A DNA stretch of 64,000 nt from Quillaja saponaria (taxonomy: Eukaryota > Streptophyta > Magnoliopsida > Fabales > Quillajaceae). The DNA lies in contig CM055618.1 in assembly GCA_029379385.1 (NCBI GenBank), forward strand, positions 878,134 through 942,133, read 5' to 3'. Below, in pieces: positions 59,401 to 64,000 of the stretch. The notes under the pieces were generated by a model. The model saw only the letters and a list, made by a program, of their open reading frames with translations, did no database searches and was not told where the DNA came from. The stretch's first letter is position 1, and each line of letters opens with the position of its first letter. The translations under genes and the position numbers were made by a program.

Positions 59401-60434
59401 ATGAAAAGGGTTGGTGTGGCCAGTTTTAGCATGGAAAGAAGCCATGGACTTTGTTTGTCCAAAACAAGAATGCTGCCTTCCCACTTCCCCTGTCACAGCT
59501 AGACCACTTGGTACCAAAATTATGTTCACTTAATTAGCCACAAGGGCTGTAATTGGACTAGGTTGAAGGCACACATAGTAGCTACTCAAGACCTTATAAC
59601 CGATGCTCCCAAACTTCCTAAGCTTGGTTCCAATAAAGGATCCAGTTTAAGTTATATCAAATCATTTTCTTTTCTCATAGTTCATCAGTAACAAAATCAG
59701 CTGAACAAGAGAAACACACATAACGCAAGGAAGGGGAAAGAATTGCACTCAAGGATAAGGGAGGAGGCTGAACCTCACGGCCAGCCAAGACTACAAACGA
59801 TAGAAGTAAAGAAGAGTCTTACAACCCTAAAATAGAGCTGCGATTCTCCTCTTGACAGCAACTGAACTTTCCAAAGCTGGTTGTTACACCATAATTTCCA
59901 ACATAACTTACACTAAACCAAAGACAAAGGAAGGAGATGAACCAACAAGTAAGAAGGGAAAGAAAAGCTCTCAGCTATTAAAGAAAAAAAATAGAGAATT
60001 CTCTAGAACAAGCTCTGCCAGAAAAAGAACATAATTTTTCTTTTTTAGAATAACCAAAGTAGTTGTGGAAAACAAAGGAGGCGGTGGAAAAAAAACAATT
60101 GGGGAATCAACCAAAATAGAAGGAAAAGGAGAAAAAAAAAAAAAAAAAAAAAAAAAAACAAAGTTTAAGTCACCAAAAAAAATGGGTGGTATATGTTTAT
60201 TCCTTAATTTACGTTTATATTATCTATTTATTTTTTTATTTATTTATATATATATTTATTTACTCTAATTCACCTTATTTATTAATTTACTCATTTCTAT
60301 ACTCATGTTATTTATCACCATCTCTCATGTACACATCAATACTTATTTATTTTTATAATTAAAAATTTTACGTTACCTAAATCTTGACATTATTACATCA
60401 AAATTTTCTAATGTTGCAATACCGAGTTATAACA
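56488..60434 (-). repeat. Left LTR (3' in element orientation) of the LARD-like element
   Basis: On the plus strand it runs from TGTCACACCCCTC to GAGTTATAACA, 3947 bases. It contains purine-rich stretches (59.7-60.1 kb), a long A run near 60129, and no supported gene. The first part aligns with 63315-63900 and the part from 59411 aligns with 63901-64000. Confidence 0.8.
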
Positions 60435-63314
60435 ATCTCTCCCTCTTAAAGAAAATTTGTCCCGAATTACAATAAAAAAGATACTAACAAATTGTTTACC
60501 TAAATGAAATGTAGGTATTGCTGTTCCAATGTAACTCTGGTTTCCCAGGTAGTTTCTTGTTTCTTGGTTTTTCATCAAAGGATTAATCAAGATTTACTTG
60601 TCTACTTATACTCACCACATAATACTTCCCATATGTTAGATTCTTATACATCTTTTTGCTTCCTAAAATTGTAACACGTGAAACTTTTCACTGTAACTTA
60701 AATTTCAAGAAGTTTTAATCTGATTCCCTTAAAAATGAAATTAGCCTCTTAGAAACATTAAATTTAATATTTTTATCACGACACTCCATCACGGTTCCAT
60801 TGCGCTACTTTGATAATTAAACATCTAAACCCTAATCTACGTTCAGAATCATATTATTTTTCCTTGGTTAACAATAATTGAAAATTTTGCCAATATCTAT
60901 GGATTTCTAAATTTTCATATTCCCTCTAAAGAATATATACATGTTTTAAAGCTTAAATTAGTTGATCAAAAGACTTAAAAGTCAAGTTTAAAAGAATTGG
61001 AGGTGGAAATATCTTGGACTTATCTTATACCTAATTACAATATAATCCAACCTTTATATTCAATTTATTAATTTCCTTCTGTCAATCTTCTTAATCGTCT
61101 ACGTGATATTAATACATTCTTTTGATACTATAATTACCGATGTGTGATACTAATTTATTCATAACATTACTATATCTTATTATTTGTACAGACTTAATTT
61201 ATGATATATCTGAAAGTCCTTGTCTAAATGAGTAATTTACAGAAAGCCAACAATGAATTCTATCAACAACTGGTCATTTTTATCCTTTAAAACAAATTAA
61301 TGAATTTAGTAAATCTTTTTAAAAGACCCCATTGACTATAAATAAAACCTATACTAGTTTATACCATAATTGGTTGTTCACAGATTAGTGATATGTACCA
61401 TTTCTTTTTAGAATCAATATTAGCAATGTAATTTATCCAACAATAAACTCAATCCCAATTATGGAGCTACGACACAATCAAACGCAAAGGAACAAAATAC
61501 TGAATTAAATTGCACCCATCTCTATTGAGTTTATTATTTGCTGTTTTATTTTTTAATTATCTTTTCAATTAAGAAAAGAAAAGAGAATACCAAGTATATC
61601 ATCGAAATTTTGTTATTTCACTAGGAATAATATCATTTCATTATTTTCTAAAATTACATGAGACCAAATCAAGATCCAAATTAACTTTAAGCTACTTGGG
61701 TGGATACATTTTTTATCCACATAGATATAACATTCATTTATTTTATCTATATTTTTCCCTTTATATATATATTTATTTATTTAATTTATAAGTTCAACAT
61801 ATTTATTAAATCCACCGAGTCAAAGATACAATCGTATGAGGAGAATTTTCAAAAATTCTATTATAATACCTAACTAACCCCAATAAATTTTAAATTTCAT
61901 ATATGTTTTATCAAAATTTTCCATTCAAAATATTTAGCACATCAATATTTCTTAGAACATCCTACAAAATATTTCGCATGCAACTTCCTACTTCTTGCTT
62001 TTGAAGTCTATGATATCCACAGAAACTTTATAAGTTCAAAAGACATGACTTAAAATTATTATACTTTCATCGAATACGAAAAACAATTATCAAAACATCA
62101 CTCTTCATGATTTGGAATCGGTGATATTCCGAACGAATATTAAGTCATGGAAGGATTTTGATCCTCAAATAAATCATTAATATTAGGGAAGATAACTTCA
62201 TTTAATCACCAACTATCATCATACTGTTGGAACAATTTGACAAAAGGATTAGAGCATCTTAAGAAAACCTATTAAAACAAATAAACTTCTTGTCTACCCA
62301 GTCTTACATCCGCATTTGAGTTACTAGAAAGAAGACGTTCAATGAAAGTTTTATTAAATTCAAACCAACAAATGAATTCAATGTAACTCGCCACTGAAGT
62401 ACACCTTATACTACTCATATGTCACGTTATATAATTATATTTAGCTAACTCCTTTGCCTAATCACCTCCTAAAAGTATGCACAACCGATCCAACTCCTTA
62501 AGAACATATACAGATCTTAAATAGAATCTATTCTCGAAATCCTAAACAACTTCATTTTCCTAAAACCATATAGTAATAAATGTCAAAGTGTCTTACCGAT
62601 TAGCTTACACAGAATTAAGATGATTTAGATTTTATTCTTTTAACCAATACGTGTGTTGATTCCAAGATTCTATAGTCAATGTCCGGATTAGCTTGCAAAC
62701 TTGACATTGAAAAATGAACTCTTCATATTTCTTAAGAAGAAATTTTAAGAGGAACTAGATGAACTACATGTGTATAGGTGTTTTCACTATCTATTTTGTG
62801 GAAAAATAAAATGGATTTCTTTAATAATTCATCCAGTCTACATAAAGTAGATATTTTATTTCCTTTGCTTCTTATTGTTTCTATCTAAATCTTAAGTATA
62901 ATAGTTTTACAAACAACTATCTATTTAGTTAAACTAAACTACAGGGTTTACCTCTTACAAAGGTTACTATTGCTAAATTTAAAATTTCAATTAAATTACT
63001 TATGGTTCTTTATGCCTTAGTTTCTCGTCAAAGACGTCTAAAACCTGATTCACTAATGAACGAAGCCAATGTTCTATTATATCACATAACTCACATCATG
63101 ACCACTCATAACATGAAAACTACATGTCATTGTGTCTACACTAATACAAACCAATTCAAGGCACGCCTTATCGTATAAGGCCAAGGATGGTACGTTCAAG
63201 ATAAATTAAAACGTGTCACAAAATCCACATACGCCCTAGGTAATGTACATAAACAAAGCAACATGTCCCACATTTGCAGTCACTGACTTTTAAACCCAAG
63301 CTTTGATACCAACT
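60435..63314 (-). other. Non-coding interior of the LARD-like element
   Basis: The interior is AT-rich and shows no gag, protease, RT, RNase H or integrase motif on either strand. The longest open frames are short and without known motifs. The primer site and purine tract at its ends are recognisable. Confidence 0.6.
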
Positions 63315-64000
63315 TGTCACACCCCTCAAGGAGGCATAATTGGCCGGAGGATTAGATAATCGAACCTCCATAACCCTGACTTCAAAAGGAAGTAACAAAC
63401 ATGACTCTTGACCCAACTAAAGAATAAAAGTAACTTTTATAAAACAGAAGTTCACTATAAAAGTTTATTTTTTTAAAAAATAATTTACAATTTACTGAAA
63501 ATTTTGGCAGAGGTTCCCTGCAGTATGGAACATACCTCGAAATATAAACACATATGTTCATGATTTCACTCAACAATAACATAAAGACAACAAGGAGCTA
63601 TGTCTCATCCACATCATAAACAAGACAGATAACTAGACTTTTACACTATACAAAATTAGACACCCCGCAGTTCTAATGTGACTGCAAACTTTCATCCTTG
63701 ACTTCAAGTTTGAGATCCTATAAAATATCTTGTCATACTCTATCAGTAGATTATTAGCTCGGCGACGACATATATAGAACTCCTCTTACTAAAACAAATC
63801 CAAATCCATAAGAGTGAAGTGATTTCTATGAATTCTGTGAGTGGAAAATCGTACCCAAAGGGTACTACCATCACTCAACACAAGTATATAACATATATAG
63901 TTGGTGTGGATGATTTTAGCATGGAAAAAAGCCAAGGACTTTGTTTGTCCAAAACAGGAATGCTGCCTTCCCACTTCCCCTGTCACGACTAGACCACTTG
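63315..64000 (-). repeat. Right LTR (5' in element orientation), cut by window end and internally deleted
   Basis: It matches 56488-57063 up to ATATATAG at 63900 and then continues with TTGGTGTGG, matching 59411 onward. The 2347 bases corresponding to 57064-59410 are missing. The window ends inside it. Confidence 0.82.

Larger units (their letters stand above)
56488..64000 (-). mobile_element. LARD-like LTR element with ~3.9-kb LTR, runs off the window
   Basis: A left LTR (56488-60434) and a right LTR copy starting at 63315 share their first 570 bases nearly in full. In minus orientation a primer site AGTTGGTATCAAAGC (63300-63314 reversed) lies beside the right LTR and a purine tract AAGAGGGAGAGAT precedes the left LTR. 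The interior (60435-63314, 2.9 kb) has no frame with gag or pol motifs on either strand. Long LTRs with a non-coding interior are the mark of large retrotransposon derivatives. The right flank is outside, so no target duplication can be checked; the left flank is AGGAG. Confidence 0.78.

Overview
The window looks like nuclear DNA of a eudicot plant. It is AT-rich, genes have GT..AG introns including one of about 4.5 kb, and the intact genes belong to plant-specific families. I cannot name the species. Three genes look intact: an SRM1/DIVARICATA-type MYB transcription factor (5846-11178, two coding exons), a GEM-like GRAM-domain protein (13545-14588, four exons), and an intronless RING-H2 ubiquitin ligase of the CIP8 type (39800-40849, minus strand). 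They do not form a pathway or cluster; they are ordinary single genes separated by repeats.

From 16.5 kb rightward most of the DNA is transposable-element remains, often nested. A Tat-like Ty3/gypsy element (16566-31174) carries gag remains and an antisense plant-mobile-domain (PMD) reading frame but no recognisable pol. A Ty1/copia element sits inside it (20360-26996, minus strand, perfect ACCAG target duplication). A later tandem duplication (18915-20392) copied the edge of that copia LTR together with gag. Next, 31.5-35.3 kb is a direct duplication in which one copy holds an RTE-type LINE and the other is the empty site; a perfect 41-bp inverted repeat lies at its left edge.

Right of the RING gene come a second PMD-like pseudogene (42.2-43.5 kb), a CHX-type cation/H+ antiporter fragment (44.1-44.7 kb, minus), a small MITE-like element and a non-autonomous hAT-like element (45960-46987). 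An F-box/DUF295 gene beginning at 48426 is split by a copia element (48650-54633, minus), which itself holds a solo LTR (51736-53169, perfect CACTC duplication). The F-box remnant is cut again at 55251 by a third copia element, whose gag is interrupted at 56488 by an element with LTRs of about 3.9 kb and a non-coding interior (LARD-like) that runs off the window end.

No tRNA, rRNA or CRISPR feature was seen. The most unusual structures are the order-revealing nested insertions, the gag-plus-antisense-PMD element without pol, the filled/empty LINE pair and the perfect inverted repeat. All positions were read by eye; copy identities are qualitative.
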